From the NCBI GenBank assembly GCA_036583965.1, contig JAZBQD010000013.1, positions 7,825,763 through 7,889,762 of the forward strand: a DNA stretch of 64,000 nucleotides. Direction: 5' to 3'. The position numbers were made by a program, and so were the translations under genes. The notes beneath the pieces are model-generated. The model saw nothing but the letters and a program-made list of their open reading frames with translations. It was not told the DNA's origin and did not search any database. The stretch is from Prunella strophiata. Its lineage: Eukaryota; Chordata; Aves; Passeriformes; Prunellidae. Each line of letters begins with the position of its first letter. Position 1 is the first letter of the stretch. Shown one piece after another: positions 37,030-48,460 of the stretch.

Positions 37030-37590
37030 ACTTCTGCTCCACGATAATCTCTGTGTCTGCTTGATTAGTGGATAGGAAAATGATTAACTAGGAGATCATT
37101 TCCCATCATATGGGGCTTTTGTTGTTGTTGTTGTTTGGGGTTTTTTTTTCCTCCCCAGAAGTCTAGGCCTGTAGATTATCCTGGCTCTCTCAAGGGCAAG
37201 CAGTTTCTGATGTCCTTGAGAGTAAATGCCAAACTGCTCAGGCTTGGCTGCAGTGTTGGCTTTATTTGCCAAGGACTTCAGAGCATGCCTGAAGAACAGA
37301 GCAAGAGGGAAGAGGGAAAACAGACAAGTAATTCTGACACACTTTAGTATTCCTGGCGGTGCTGCTGCCATCAGCTGTTCTATCAGCTTTCACAGCCCAT
37401 GCTATAATTAAGATCTGTCAACACTGATAAAAGGGAGAACATTCAGTCAACTAATTAAGTATCGCTTTAATACTCTAATATTTAAATTCAGGTTCCTAAA
37501 TCAGCAGAATAATAAAATGTTTTATGTCTGCTTAAATGGCAAGGGAACAGGATGTGAGTATCTCAGCAGTGGATTTAATTATCAATCTGC
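37030..37590. promoter_or_regulatory. Pair of AT-rich candidate conserved elements
   Basis: The left part (37040-37115) has CACGATAATCTC, GCTTGATTAGTGGAT and AATGATTAACTAGG. The right part (37395-37590) has GCTATAATTAAGATC, CTAATTAAGTATCGC, AATACTCTAATATTTAAATTC and TTTAATTATCAATC. A (GTT)n and T-rich low-complexity stretch separates them (37121-37150). Dense TAATTA/ATTA words and retained CpGs suggest enhancers. Confidence 0.4.
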
Positions 37591-38449
37591 CTTTCCCCCA
37601 TGGAGCAGAGGAGGTCTCAGTGCTGGTGCAGCAGAACCAGGATCCCTGGCAGCTGTGGGAGGAGAGTGCAGAGCTGGCTGGAGGGAGCTGGGGAGCCCCT
37701 GCAGCATGGCTGGGGTGGCCAGGGCTGACAGCCAGCCTGGCTGGGATGCAGGTGTCTCACTGGAGTGTTGAGAGGTGTCCTTTCCAAACGTGCCAGGGCT
37801 GGGATGGCTCTGCACACTGAGGAGGAGGCAGTGAGACACAGACACAGATCAGGGCATCAAGGGGAGCATCTGGACTTGGGATGCTTTGGTGTATTGTCCA
37901 TGGCTCCAGATATGTGAAAAGAGCTGAGCAGGGAGCAGATATTAAGTTGAGCAAATGCTTCAGCAGGCCTGGCTTCAATATTACCTTTGCTTTGTCCTTT
38001 TTGTGCTAGCTTGCTGTGAATATTTTAGTGAGCACGTTTACTGGCAGGAGTGTGTTCATGTGGAAGGGAAATATTTGTTCAATTAATCTCCAAGAGGACT
38101 GCAAACTGAGATATTTGAAGTATTTGCAGTAGAAACTTGATGGTGACTGCTGCACTCATCCTGGCAAGGAGCACAGGCAGCCAAGCAGCTCATGAGCACC
38201 ATTAAACTGAGCAGGGAGAATTGGGGTTGCAGAGAGGGGCTGCTGCTAATGATGGCTCAGGTCTGGTGGGGAGCTCTGGGCAGGCAAGGATGCAGGACCT
38301 GGAGTTCTTTTCAGATGTAAAGTTGTTCTCAGAAATTACATGGGATGAAAAAAGGCTTGGATGGGGGGGAAAAAAAATCAATTTGGAAAATCCAGCTCTG
38401 TTCACACATAATTTGCAAACTGGAAAAGAGGTGAAATTCATCAAGGAAA
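37591..38449. other. Non-coding stretch, nothing recognised
   Basis: CTG/GGAG-rich filler followed by AT-rich sequence. No gene recognised. Confidence 0.6.
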
Positions 38450-38580
38450 TGAATCGTTACAAATGATTTGTTCAGCTGTTGTAGGGAGACGATTTATGAA
38501 TATTGATCTATTTGTAATTGTGAATAACTCCCTGTGGAAGCTGTGTGCTGTAGAAGTGTTTGGTATCTGAAATCGACTGA
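38450..38580. promoter_or_regulatory. Weak candidate conserved element
   Basis: Contains AGACGATTTATGAATATTG, ATCTATTTGTAATTGTG and TGAAATCGACTGAG. AT-rich and complex with two retained CpGs. Listed at low confidence. Confidence 0.28.
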
Positions 38581-38719
38581 GAAAGTGCATTTTTTTTTAA
38601 CATTGCAGTTACTCCAAAAGGCTTTAGTCAAGATTGCAGCCTCCTTGTGCTGCTCTTTGTAGAGGTTACTGTAGGAACGAATGCTTGGCCAAAGAGTTTT
38701 CAGAAAATACACTGACTTC

Positions 38720-38804
38720 CATTTTCCAGCAGGGCCTCTGGAATACAAAATGACTTGCCCAAGGTCAATTAAAATCTGTAGCAGACTTTGGGAAAGAATC
38801 ATAG
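38720..38804 (+). mobile_element. Decayed MIR SINE fragment
   Basis: Contains the near-invariant MIR word ATGACTTGCCCAAGGTCA (38750-38767), preceded by ATTTTCCAGCAGGGCCTCTGG (worn ATTTTACAGATGAGGAAACTG) and followed by TCTGTAGCAGACTTTGGGA (worn TAGTGGCAGAGC..GGGA). The central 17-base match is strong and the flanks fit in order. Confidence 0.65.
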
Positions 38805-39439
38805 TTTATTTTGGTTTGCTTTAGTTTGTGGGAAATAGTCCCAGAGCAGGAATTATTGGCATGTCTGCTGCAGAAACCCAGCTTTGCAAAACTGAGGATT
38901 TTTATTGGAATGCTGGAGTTTTGAGGAGGTGGTGTGAAATCCTGTGTAATTCCCTTGCTCTGCAGGAAATGGAGTGTGGGTCACCCCCAACAGGCAGCTC
39001 AGCTGCCAGGGAAGTGTGGGAAGGTGGGATGGATGCATCTCACCCAGAGGGTAGGCATGGGCACCTGCAGGAGGTGTTTTGAACTGAGCAGTGAAGGAGA
39101 AAGCATCTCTGGAGCAGAACTGCCACAGAGAATTCACAGCACAGCATGGGTGTGCAGCTTGAGGGCTGTTACCCTTCCTCCTTCCACAATTATTCTCTGG
39201 GTGCCCTTTACCCTGTGACTCTGGCACAGGGTTTCATAGCATGATTTTCTGCTGTGCTGCCCAGTGCTGAGCATGCCACTTGCTAAGTGAAAAGGAGATG
39301 ACCAGCAAAAACATGGATTATTTGTTTTAAAAGAGAGAAATGTGGCAATTTTTCATACCCTGCAGTTCCTTCCTGACAACTCATCCTCCTGCATCACATT
39401 GCAGTGAGTGACAGCAACCAGAGGCTATTCATAAGGGTG

Positions 39440-39640
39440 GCATCTCCACATGTAATAATCATAATTACATGAAATAATAACTATCTAAAGGGCAGCACAG
39501 TGAGTGACAAGCCAGAGAATATACCTTGACACCTGCCAAAGATGTACTAAACACACAGAGAAATTTTCCCCAGGATCCTGTCACTTTGTCAACTAACAGA
39601 ACCAGCCAGAGTTAATAAAATTACTCCAACAAAGTCAGGC
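39440..39640. promoter_or_regulatory. Candidate AT-rich conserved element
   Basis: Has ATGTAATAATCATAATTAC, GAAATAATAACTATC, GTCACTTTGTCAACTAAC and AGTTAATAAAATTACTCC. Low in CTG words, with many ATTA cores. Inferred only. Confidence 0.3.
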
Positions 39641-39734
39641 AGGGCTTTTTCCCTTGCTGTCAGAGCCTCAGGTTCACAGGTTCACAGAATCATTGAGGAG
39701 CCTGCTCTAGGTCTGGAAATGATCTTGTCATTAC

Positions 39735-39830
39735 TATTTCTGGCTGTAATTAATTGGAGAAGTTTCTCTTCATGGAGTTTAATCTGATAATTATTAAAGA
39801 TAATAATTGATAAAGTGCAGGTGGCAGCAG
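39735..39830. promoter_or_regulatory. Inverted pair of homeodomain-type sites
   Basis: AATTATTA (39789-39796) and its exact reverse complement TAATAATT (39801-39808) are separated by four bases. They sit between GATAA words, just downstream of GTAATTAATTGG near 39746. This is a dense cluster of ATTA and GATA cores in about 70 bases. Confidence 0.35.
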
Positions 39831-40369
39831 GCTTGAGGGACCTGGCTAAAAAAAAACAAAACCTGGCAAGGTTTGACATTTCCTTTGCTACCATTGCTTC
39901 TGATATTTAATTCTACCTGTGTGTAAGGGCTAAACCCTGGGATGTGGAGCCCTGTGTGGCAGCTGATAACACTTACAGACTTTATCCTGAGCTGCAGCAG
40001 CAGGTGATCTTATATTGTGCAGTGTCTCATCCTTTGTGTAAAGCAAACATGGAAATTATTGGGACAGACCCCCTTCCCTGACAAAATGGTTATGGAAAGG
40101 CAGGAAATGGGGATAGGAGTGGGGAAGGTGCAATGTATGTAGATAAGACATGGACCATTCCAGCTAGAGTTAAGGGAATTGTGTGTCCCCCACAGGACCT
40201 GATGTTTTTAAAATCATCTGCAACTTATCCCAATTAAAATGAAACAAACCTGTTGGCTGAGTGCTGGCCTTCCTGCCCAAGCTCCTTGGCTTGTGTTGAG
40301 GGTGAGTTTGGAACAGATATTCCCAATCACAAATATCCAACAGGAGTCATAACCCTGGGGGTGGGACTG
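39831..40369. other. Non-coding stretch, nothing recognised
   Basis: Mixed filler with no gene or repeat family recognised. Confidence 0.6.
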
Positions 40370-40600
40370 TGCTTCCCTCGCGGAGCGTGGGGAGCGCTGC
40401 AGGAATGCAAGATGCAGGGCCAGTTTTTGCAAGGCTCATTATAATTAGATTCTGTGCATTCTGAGTGTCTCTCTAGTGCTGTTCTTAGACACTTAAATAA
40501 CAATTAGAATTGGAGGCAGGGCTATTTTTGTTCCCTGTGGTTGTGAGACGTGCTGTTTGACCGTGCGTTACTCTGCCCGATGTGGTCCCTCATTTCCTTG
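40370..40600. promoter_or_regulatory. Strong candidate conserved CpG-retaining element
   Basis: Opens with CCCTCGCGGAGCGTGGGGAGCG (four CpGs at 40377-40397), passes through TCATTATAATTAGATTC with a TAATTA core (40442-40447) and AACAATTAGAATTGG, and ends with AGACGTGC, GACCGTGCGTTAC and GCCCGATG. About eight CpGs in 230 bases of otherwise CpG-depleted DNA, with ATTA cores in the centre. Inferred enhancer. Confidence 0.45.
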
Positions 40601-43600
40601 GCTTCCTGTGTGCCCAGCCTTGGCCTGTTTTTAGGTACAGGGGGGAGCAGCAGTGTCCATGCAGCACAAAGAGAGAGGCACCTGTGTCCCTGTGTGGGTG
40701 TCAGACATCTCAGCTGTGGAACAGCACAGGCCATGAAGTTGATGCGGGAGGTTTATTTATACTCCTGGCGGGATGCACCAGTGGTTTCCATGGGAATGGG
40801 AAGGGCTGCACAGGAGGATGGCTGCTCTTACTGCACATGACAGAGAGCTAATGGGGAGGGCTGCAGCCTCCCTGTGCCCTCATTAATCCAGCCCCCTGCC
40901 AGCCTCCCAGCCCTCCACACCCTGCTCGGTGAGAGGTGCAATTTTTAGGAAACAAAAGCTTGTTCCCGTGGCAGTGAAAGGGTAAAAATAAATTTTTCAG
41001 TGCACCCTTTTTGGGGGTTATTATTTTGGAGAGTAGAGGTGAGGAGGGTTTATTTGTTTAGTTTTATTCCCATAATGAAAGTTCTGTGGGGCAAAGCAAA
41101 ACTGCAAGGGGAATTTGCTTCATTATCACTGGGTCTTGCTGCTGTGTGGCTATCCAGAAAACCAGGGGGAGAGCACAGGTGAATTTGGCATCTGCTGCCA
41201 TGTGCTGGTGGAAGCTGTTTGTCCTCTAGAGGAGCAGCTGCTGGCCAAATCCTGCTCCTGGGCCAAATTCCCTGCAGGCATTTCCCAAGTCTGTAGCACA
41301 ATCTGCCCCATGCCTGGTTTTGCAGGGAAGGCATCCTAGAGGGAAGAAGTGGCCACAAGCTGGACTGTTCCTGCATCCCTCCTCTAAATGCAGTGGCTGT
41401 AACACCTCCCCTCTTGTTTGCCTTGGAGCTTTTGAGGGAAAATACAAAATTCACCCTTCCTTGCAGTCAGGCACCATCCCACAGCTCAGGCTGGGCTCCC
41501 TGGAGGGGTTGGGGTGGCTGCACCAAGACCAGCAGCCCTCCTGACAAGGGGGAGCTGTAAATTCAGTTTTTCTTGGGTAGCCCTGGGGGGCTCTCAGGCT
41601 TAGCATCCCGAGATGGTGTCAGCCAGAAACAAAATCTCAATTACCCCCCATTTCCTCGGAGGGCTGGGATTTCTGGGAGCTTTGGGTTTCCTGGAGCCTC
41701 TGAGTGCCATCTGCTGGGCAAGGGGCTTTGGTCTGGGGGCTGTGGCTGCAGAGAAAACATCCACGGGGAAACACAGATTGGCAGGGAGAGGCCAAGGGCT
41801 GTTAATAATACAGTAGGTAGGGGAAAGCAGAGGATAGAACACACCAAAAACTGCATTCAGACAACACAGATGACAGTTATTTTGATTTGTAAATGTCTAC
41901 CTAGTTGGAAAAGCTGCCATAAATAATACCCAGCTGTCAGGCTTGTCCTGATCCACAGGCTGTGTGCTCAGGCGTGGTGCTGATGGGGGCTATATTTTTC
42001 TCAGTGTACACACAGGATAAACACACACTCTGCCTGCACATGTTTGTCACTGAGAAATCCCTGCTGCACCTGCCGTGTTCAGTCACTTGAGTCTTCAGAG
42101 GCAGCGCCTTGTTGAATTTAATTTTTTTCCCTTATATAATTTTCCTTCCTGTCCCTCATCTAAGGCAAGAAAATCTCTCATCCCACGGCTCTGCTTCTCT
42201 TGTAACACAAATTGGCTGCTTGCTTTGGCAGTGCTGGAGCAGGTGGCAATCTCTGGGTACCCAGTGCTGCACTGCACCACTCGTTTCTTCTCCCCAGGCT
42301 GGGGAAGCTCATCAACCTGAGCCACTTCCAGGGAGGTGCTTGGCTCCTGCCAAGATCTCACCTGTTTTTTTGGATCAACAGAGCACTTCAGGGCTATCAA
42401 TATTTATGGATTAATGTGTTTGAAGGCCGAGAGGGAGCGTTTATCATTATCCACTCTACCCAGTGCAGGAGTGGAACAGCACCAGCCCACCTGCCCCACC
42501 AGAGCCTGCAGGCAGGGCAAACAAAACCTTCCTTGCTGTTGATCTCAACAGCAGTTTGGGGTATTGGGATCAATTCCTTGATTGGAGCAGGAGCCAGCAA
42601 CAAGGACAAGTGTTTCCTTGGTGGGGTTTGCCTGAATTTAAGCTTGCTGTCCCTTGATGTGATGAAGGCAAGCTGCCTCCCTCCAGGAGCTGCCCACAAT
42701 CACCCATCAAACGCTGCTCAGAGCTGCCAACTTTTTTCCCAGGGAGCAGCAACAACCTGCAACCAAAACAAGGCTTCTGTCCAACAGCATCAAAGGGTTC
42801 CTGGAACTGCCTCCTAAAGGTGCTGCTGGTGAGCTGGATTTATGTTCAGGTAGTTAGTGAGGAGGATTTTTGCTTTTCCCCACCAGCTCTGAAAATGCTC
42901 AGGAACAAGCCCAGCATCCTCAGAGAGTCACCTTAGCTCAGCTGTGTTTAGAATCCCATAAATAAATTGCTGAAAAGTCACCTGAAGGTTTGGGAAACCT
43001 TTGGGGGCAGCCCTGGATGGATTTATAGCTTCCTGTCAAGAACCACATGAGATTCATGGCTGTGTGTGGCTTTGCTTGGATACTTGACTGAATTCTGCTT
43101 TGCATTCTGGGCTCAGACAGATTTGCAAGAGAAATCAGGGGAGACAAAGTCTGCAGCTTGAACTGAGCACAGAGTTCACATACCCTGGGGAAGCAAAGCT
43201 TCTGGGTATTTTGCACAGCTGTGACCTCCAGACTTAGAAGGAAATATCCCTGTTGCAGATGCACAAATCCTCTACCCTTCATCCTAGGTGTGCAAACTGC
43301 TACCAGTAAATGCCACATGCTGAAAATGCAGATTGCACTGTGGCTGTGCTGTGTTCTGTGCCCTGCTTCAGCTGGCCAGCCCTCCTGGGATCACCAAGCA
43401 GAATGTGCTGTTAAATCATGGTGTCTCTGTATTTCCTTTGCCCCGTGACTGATGTGTCTCATCGTGTCACAGAACTATATATAGCTTCTCCCTGCCAGCC
43501 CATGGAGTGGCTGCTGCTGGCCATGTCACCTCAGGTCGAGTTAATTAACCCTGACATCATCCATTTTCATGGACAGGGATCCCATTCCCTGCTGCTTGTC

Positions 43601-44344
43601 AGCAGAAGCAGCTCAGGGGTGAGTGCAGGCAGGAGGTGCTGGGGAGGCTGTGTAAACACCATCGCTCTGCACCGAGCCAAGGCATTTCCAGTGCCTACTT
43701 AAAAGAGCAGGAGCCAACTTCTCATCTCCTTGTTTTTCTTAGGGCTTAGCAGGGAACCAGTAAGTTTGCAGCAGCTCTGATTACAAATATTTGCTCTTTT
43801 CTTTGGCCCCTGATGACTCTGCTGTTGGCTTGGTGACAGCATCCATCCAGTGCTGGTGCTCCAGCACTTGGCTGGGCTCTCCCAGAGCCAAGCTGTCCCC
43901 AGGGCAGGAACAATGAGGCTGGATTCCCTTTGCAGGGGCTGTTTTGGGTGCTGTGTCAGCCAGGGAACAGGGGCTGAGGAGCCTGGAGCAGCTCCAGCCT
44001 CTAGCTCTGACAGGCTGTAATTGCTCTCCCAAACCTCCTGCAAGGGTTAAGGACAAGGGAGCAGCTCCAGCTCTGTGACACCCCTTTGTCAGCAGGATCC
44101 CTCCCTGCAGCACTGCTGCTGTGCCTCCTGGGTCACAACTGTTCAAACTTGTGCTGCTCATCTCTCCTGGCACTGAGTGGCCTCTTTTGAGAGCAAAAGA
44201 AAATCTGTGCAGTTGCAGGGGGAGCTCAGGCAGCTGGGGCTGGGGTTTAGATCTGGGCTGGTTTGCTGAGTTGGCCCTGGCTTGCCTGGTTGACCTTGGG
44301 ATAACTCCTGTAGCTGACCCTGCTCTGGCATTACTAAGCTGTGG
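40601..44344. other. Mostly filler; longest chance ORF
   Basis: CTG/CAG-rich filler. It holds the longest open frame of the window, 201 codons at 42212-42817 on the plus strand. Its translation shows no domain, signal peptide or repeat I know, and other frames are open over the same bases. A modest CNE-like patch lies at 41970-42160 (GGCTATATTTTTCTCAG, CCGTGTTCAGTCACTTG, CTTATATAATTTTCC). Confidence 0.6.
41704..41720 (-). promoter_or_regulatory. CTCF-type motif
   Basis: The plus strand reads GTGCCATCTGCTGGGCA. On the minus strand CCAGCAGATGGCA is a full match to the CTCF core consensus CCASYAGRKGGCR. It lies in filler rather than a CNE-like block. Binding is unproven. Confidence 0.4.
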
Positions 44345-44640
44345 CTTAGACTTTCAAAAATAAGCATTTGTTCGGTTTTTATTTTATTTTTTATTTGGAG
44401 CTCTTATTAATGGAAGCACAAGCACTTCTGTTTTATTAGAAAACACTGCTGAAGGATGGCAGGGGGAGAGAGCATGAGAGATTAAGTCTACTCATGGACT
44501 GGATCAGAGTATGATATTTTGTCTCCCACTGTGCTACCAGCTGTATTAGACGAAAATGTCAGAAATCCTGCAGCAGGCAATTACAGCCCGGTGTGGGCTG
44601 CTGCTGCCTGACCTCGGGCAGCCTGTGCTTGGTTTCTGTC
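44345..44640. promoter_or_regulatory. Strong candidate conserved non-coding element
   Basis: Begins with TTTCAAAAATAAGCATTTG, TTCGGTTTTTATTTTATT and GAGCTCTTATTAATGGAAGC. It continues with GGAGAGAGCATGAGAG, TGTATTAGACGAAAATGTC and GGCAATTACAGCCCGG. Long complex AT-rich runs, four retained CpGs and no simple-repeat explanation. HOX-like TTAT/TTAATGG words. Inferred. Confidence 0.42.
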
Positions 44641-44859
44641 TTGAAACAAGGAGTCTTTCTCCCAAAGCTCTTTGCCTTGTGCTGTCTCATTAGAAGTCTG
44701 CACTGCCTTTGTGTCCCTCAGGATGACCCATGGAGAAGCTGGGGATGGAGGGGGGAAGGAGAGAGCTGAGCAGTGGTGCTGTGCTGGCCCTTGGAGAGCA
44801 CGGGCTGGTGTCAGCTCAGAGTGCTCCCCTTACTGTGCCTCAGCAGCATCTTCCTTTTC

Positions 44860-45130
44860 CTCAGACTGCTGCACTATGAGATTTATTCCTCCAGCCTCCA
44901 CGGTATGCATTAACTCTGCATTTTTTTGGCTGGAATATCATTTTGCTACTTCATGCTAATAGTTTGTGAACTTCACCAGGCCTGTTATTTTTCTTCGATT
45001 TCTCTTTGCAACACTTTCCATTCTGGAATGATCCAAACTTAATTCATGTGCCATTTGCTCTGTGCTCTACTTTCAGCACATTAATAAAAATAATTTAAAT
45101 TGTATTAGGCTCCAGACAAATCCCTGTAGT
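44860..45130. promoter_or_regulatory. Strong candidate conserved non-coding element
   Basis: AT-rich complex block with ATGAGATTTATTCCTCC, CACGGTATGCATTAAC, GGAATATCATTTTGC, an octamer-like ATGCTAAT (44953-44960), TTTGTGAACTTCACC, CCAAACTTAATTCATGTGCC and CACATTAATAAAAATAAT. It lies only 220 bases from the previous element. The pair may be one enhancer unit. Confidence 0.45.
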
Positions 45131-48054
45131 ATCCCCTGAGTATCTCCCTTCAAGCTGATGCATTTCTGGTCCTTATTTTTCCTTTGTTCCTTGTGCTTAA
45201 GGCAGCTTTATACAGGGATGGAGGTTTGTGTAGCTGAGCCAAACTGGAAGCTGATCAGTAATAAAAAATTGCATTTTTGAAGAGAGGAGTAGAGTAAAAT
45301 AGCTTAAGGTAAAAGCAGCCACAAGGAGAGGGGCTGGCTCATGCTGCAGTTGCTGAGTACCAGAGGCCTCAGTCCAGCAGAGTTCTGTCCCTTTTCTGCT
45401 GGCTCCATGTCCACAAAGGAGGGCAGGGTAACCACTGAGCCTGTGCCACCATCAGCCCTGAGCGTGGAGAAGTGCATTTTTCAATCAGCATGTTTTCTTT
45501 ATTTTTACAATGTACTTCACAGAAAACTATTACACCTAATTTGTTCTGGATTACTACACAAACAGCATCCAGATATCACTTGTCACCTTGGGAATAGCAG
45601 ATGATACACAACAAACCAGCAGCAGCATGCTCAGGCTGAAGGGCCTCATGCTTGTATGTTTTGTCTTCTTTTTTGTTTCTAAATGTGATTTGCAGAATAA
45701 AAACACACAGATTTTAAGCAAGCACTTCCTTGCACAGATCTGTTTTGGTTTAAAACATAGTGTGTTCCTTTAGAGGATCAACGTTATTTTGCTGCTCTTC
45801 TGATGCAGTGCCAGTAGTGTTTATTTTTTTAGCTGAAATTATTTCCTCAGCAGATTTGCTTTTGAAAGGACACTGCTCTGTGCATATCTTGTTTAAACCT
45901 AAGCTCATCTAGCTACTGTTCTCTTCTGGTAGATATCTTGCAGATAGGGAACAAAATTATTGGAAGGCAAATGCTCATTTCCAAGCCATCTTAGAAGTAC
46001 ATCAAAATCTGCGTGAATGAGGCTTGAAGCAAAAGAACTTTAAAATCCTGGGTTTGATTATCTCAGAGAATCCCTGCTGAAACTAATAAGGCAGCACCAT
46101 GCAAAAGACATTCCAGGCTCAATGTTACCAAGTATTAATTACTGTTATCTCTTTGCTAGCTGATAGCAGTGGCTGGAGCCCTGCAATTTAGCTTTCCATC
46201 AGAAAGAAGGGTATTCTAAAAAACATAAAACAACTAAAAAACTAAAAATAACAACTAAACAAATAACGCTCAATATAAACATGCCAGACCTGAAAGCAAA
46301 AGCTGTCGTGGTGCACTGTGGCTCCTTCCCCAAACCACAGCCTGGTGTGTTTCTGCTTTAAAGTGGCTTTAAACCCACCCAGGGAGCAAACTGCTGCTGC
46401 TTCCCTGGGAGAAGCCTTTCCTTGGGCTGCTGGGGGTGAGGGGAGGCCAGAGGGTGGGCAACTGCAAAGTTTGAGGTGTCTTTTCAAGTCTACCATGTGC
46501 ATCTTTGGATGGCTTTGTACAACAGTGACATCTGGTGATGCCCATCAATATTTACTGTTTCACTCTGCTTTGTAACAGGGTGGAGTTAAAGTCTGCAAAT
46601 TCCTTATTGCTTGAGAAGTAAGTTAGAGTAAGGAACTTGGCTGGGCTGCTCCTGGCAGCCAGCTTGCCCTGTTTTTGGCTTGGGAATGTGGATGCTTCTT
46701 GGGCAAGGGCCACTGGAGGTGATAAGATATCTTTCCTCTTTCCTAGCTCAATATGGCCTTGCCTTGCTGCTTGGTTTGCACCAGGGATATGATCTGGGGA
46801 AAAGGATCTGTTTTGGTGCTGGAGAATGTTTACTGACCCATCTGTCCACTTCTGGAAGTCTGTGTGCCACAGAGGTGTATATTTCCCCTTTTCCTCCTTT
46901 CCTTGCCAGTATTTGTGCAAATTAGAACAGTTTTTAAAAAAAGGTTTCTATGGGTTGATTCAAATATGTGAATTGCAGGAAAGAAATCAGATTATTCTCC
47001 CCTTCAAGCATTTCTAAGTGGTGTCTGGACCACCTCCCAGGATCAGTGCTTACCTGAACACTTGATGCCTGCTGTTTCATCTCTGGAAAAAAGAGAGAGC
47101 TGTGCTCCTCAGGACAGGGACTGGGTACTCTCCTGTGCTGCATCAAGCACTTAAATGATGCTTAACAAGAACTAATAAGAAAAATGATGGTTTGGATGTG
47201 CACACATGGGGGACAGCAGGAGAGGTCTGTGGTGATGCTGAACTCAATTTCTTTATTATTAGATATTATACATGCACAATAAGCAGCCTTGGTGTGATTA
47301 TTCCATACCTATTTCTTTCCAAAGAACTAAATCACCCCTTGGAGAGCAATAGGAAGATAATGTTTTCACACCATTAGTCAGATGCTAAAATACCAAGGCA
47401 GTTTTTCTTTTCCCTGGTAACATAAAACCAGAAACAGCACTTAAACAGAAAGGTAACACCTTGTACACTTCCCAAGGAGGGTTTTGTTTTTTTTTTTTCA
47501 GTTCTGGAAACTTTGCTATAGGTGAAAGCTGCAGCCACTGTATGTTTGTCCCCAGAAAATCCTGATTCTTCAAAGGAATCTAGTTATGGTTGGACTCCTC
47601 AGAGGCTTTCAGTGAATTTTCATCAAGGACTAGAAACCTTCAGGCTTGCTTGGGGGAAGATGGGGAGAAAACTGATGCAGCCTCTTCCAAGAAACTCCTC
47701 ATTGAGGAGAAGTCTGTACCTGCTGTGAGCTCTTGAGCATCCCCTTGGCTCCAGTTTATCTCACTGGCCCCAGCTCAGCTTTCCTTTGGCAGAGCTGCCC
47801 TAAAGAGCTCACAGCCCCTGGGCCCCTCTGCAGCACCAAGGGACAGTGACTTTTAGTGACTTTTCAGTACAAGGAGCCCTTGTAGCTGCATTTCCTTGGG
47901 AGCCTCCAGGAGCTGCTGCTGCTCCTGGGCCAGTCCCACAGCCTCCTGTGCCTCCCTGCATTTCATCTCTGCTATGCTGGAAACCAAAAGTTCCCTCATA
48001 GTCCCTCAGGGATCCTTATTGACTTTTATGGTCTTTAAAAGACCTCTGCATGGA
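45131..48054. other. Non-coding stretch, weak CNE-like patches
   Basis: No gene recognised. An A-rich low-complexity tract lies at 46217-46266. A patch at 46010-46200 (AACTTTAAAATCCTGGG, GTATTAATTACTGTTATC) has enhancer-like texture but is weak. The T-run at 47488-47499 precedes CAG without a coding frame behind it. Confidence 0.6.
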
Positions 48055-48460
48055 TTTGTAATCATTCTACGTGTACGCCGAGAAACACTAACATAACTGG
48101 TAATTAATTTGTTTTAATTGTTTTTATATAATCCCCGCGAGCGACCTCATGTTTTGTTTTGCATCTGTTATGTTTCTGACTCAAATTTTAATGCCTTAAT
48201 GGGAACAGTGCCAACTGCTGTTACTCTGAGCTATGAGCAATCTCCTGGCACACTTCCAGTCCTTTATTGTGGAACTAACTATACAGCACTGTAATTTAAC
48301 TAGCAAAATGTGGCAAATCACTATTATTAATAACAATAAATCTATTTCTGCAGGTTGACAGCATTAAAATAACAAATTATTCTGCAAGGAAAGCTGGTAA
48401 TTTTGGGTGCTTTCCACTGTGATCATTGCAGAAGTATAATATCCATTATTAAGAGCCTTT
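48055..48460. promoter_or_regulatory. Strong candidate conserved non-coding element
   Basis: The left end holds two CpG clusters in AT-rich DNA: TACGTGTACGCCGAG (48068-48081) and CCCCGCGAGCGACC (48133-48146). Between them lies GGTAATTAATTTG with TAATTA (48101-48106). To the right is a long AT-rich stretch with CTTTATTGTGG, CACTGTAATTTAACTAGC, CACTATTATTAATAAC and ACAATAAATC. The block is non-repetitive and free of CTG filler words for about 400 bases. Inferred ancient enhancer. Confidence 0.5.

Noticed and set aside
39676..39700. TTCACAGAATCATTGAGG as a CR1 end
   Set aside because: Only about 18 bases resemble a CR1 3' end and the following sequence does not continue the match.
42212..42817. 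Longest open frame, 201 codons, plus strand
   Set aside because: No domain, signal peptide or family resemblance, and other frames are open over the same bases. Stop-poor CTG/CAG-rich filler produces such frames by chance.
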